DNA of 64,000 nt from an uncultured Allomuricauda sp. (lineage in GTDB: Bacteria; Bacteroidota; Bacteroidia; Flavobacteriales; Flavobacteriaceae): assembly GCF_947499585.1 (NCBI RefSeq), contig NZ_CANMOO010000004.1:62001-126000 (forward strand), read 5' to 3'. Positions 63,873-64,000 of this stretch are shown here, piece after piece. The translations under genes and the position numbers were made by a program. Every line of letters starts with the position of its first letter. Position 1 is the first letter of the stretch. Below the pieces are notes generated by a model. That model was not told the origin of the DNA. It saw only the letters and a program-made list of their open reading frames with translations, and did not search any database.

Positions 63873-64000
63873 ATGAAAATCAAGCTTTTTTTACTCATAT
63901 TAGTTGGTGTTCATTTTGTTCATGCCAATGATTTTAAATTTGGAAAAGTTTCAAAAGAAGAACTATCAGAAAAGCAACACCCAACTGAGTCTGATGCCAA
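63873..64000 (+). CDS. Second DUF3857-type secreted protein, 5' part only
   Basis: ATG at 63873 opens a frame that runs off the window end, 42 codons seen. Signal peptide 1-18 (ends VHAND), then FKFGKVSKEELSEKQHP, the usual beginning of mature DUF3857/transglutaminase proteins. Starting 2 bases after the first such gene, it forms a tandem operon with it. Confidence 0.75.
   Translation, partial: MKIKLFLLILVGVHFVHANDFKFGKVSKEELSEKQHPTESDA

Noticed and set aside
1..64000. CRISPR arrays, tRNA or rRNA genes, insertion sequences, prophage
   Set aside because: I looked for regularly spaced repeats, rRNA/tRNA-like segments and transposase, integrase or phage motifs and found none; the repeats seen are short REP-like units without a transposase.

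Overview
The window looks like core chromosome of a flavobacterium (Bacteroidetes, family Flavobacteriaceae, probably marine). The evidence is the AT-rich sequence, GldA, TonB-linked outer-membrane proteins, DUF5686, DUF3857 and head-GIN proteins, a two-gene methionine synthase, a membrane Na+/H+ pyrophosphatase, and promoters with the Bacteroidetes -7 box TAnnTTTG in place of Shine-Dalgarno-led sigma70 signals. I see no rRNA, tRNA, CRISPR array, transposase or prophage. Gene families and residues are read directly from the sequence; functions are inferred from family knowledge, since no database search was possible.

Layout. 0-6 kb (mostly minus strand): the 5' part of a secreted sulfatase, thyA, a CNT nucleoside transporter, a DUF151/UVR protein and etfBA. 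A 24-bp perfect palindrome separates etfB from the divergent pdhB. 6-13 kb: pdhB, a DUF5686 outer-membrane protein, soluble and membrane pyrophosphatases, and a TonB gene bordered by dispersed palindromic repeats. 13.6-17.7 kb: a deoxynucleoside kinase and a large secreted beta-propeller/amidohydrolase.

17.8-41 kb is a sulfur and methionine block. metK is preceded by a SAM-II-like aptamer. A SAM-I riboswitch leads metY, a MetX-aspartokinase-homoserine dehydrogenase fusion, a second trans-sulfuration enzyme and an Rrf2 regulator. A sulfate-reduction operon follows (DUF2061, cysH, cysD, cysN, sulfite reductase with a C-terminal HEPN-like domain, cobA, ferredoxin-NADP reductase). A second SAM-I riboswitch leads split metH and metF. 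Sulfate is thus reduced to sulfide, sulfide is added to O-acetylhomoserine, and homocysteine is methylated and adenosylated, with feedback through three SAM-responsive leaders and possibly an Rrf2 operator found three times.

41-49.8 kb: a PagL-type lipid A deacylase, a head-GIN lipoprotein, an AraC/GyrI-like regulator, a serine hydrolase whose 5' end abuts a repeat, and a compact group (CPVC thioredoxin-like protein, unknown lipoprotein, DUF2024, Cys-rich MarR, Crp/Fnr regulator, small membrane protein, group III truncated globin). That group has twin 16-bp operator-like elements and an Fnr-type site at activator distance, and is the best candidate here for an uncharacterised system. A PLP decarboxylase follows.

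49.9-64 kb: a membrane-tethered LuxR-type regulator beside an outer-membrane receptor, gldA, and an aromatic amino acid operon (prephenate dehydratase, aminotransferase, prephenate dehydrogenase, DAHP synthase-chorismate mutase). The operon is preceded by an aromatic-rich leader peptide and terminator, a clear attenuator. Then come a head-GIN protein, a tandem pair of near-identical secreted proteins, rsgA, dtd and two tandem DUF3857 proteins, the last cut by the window end.
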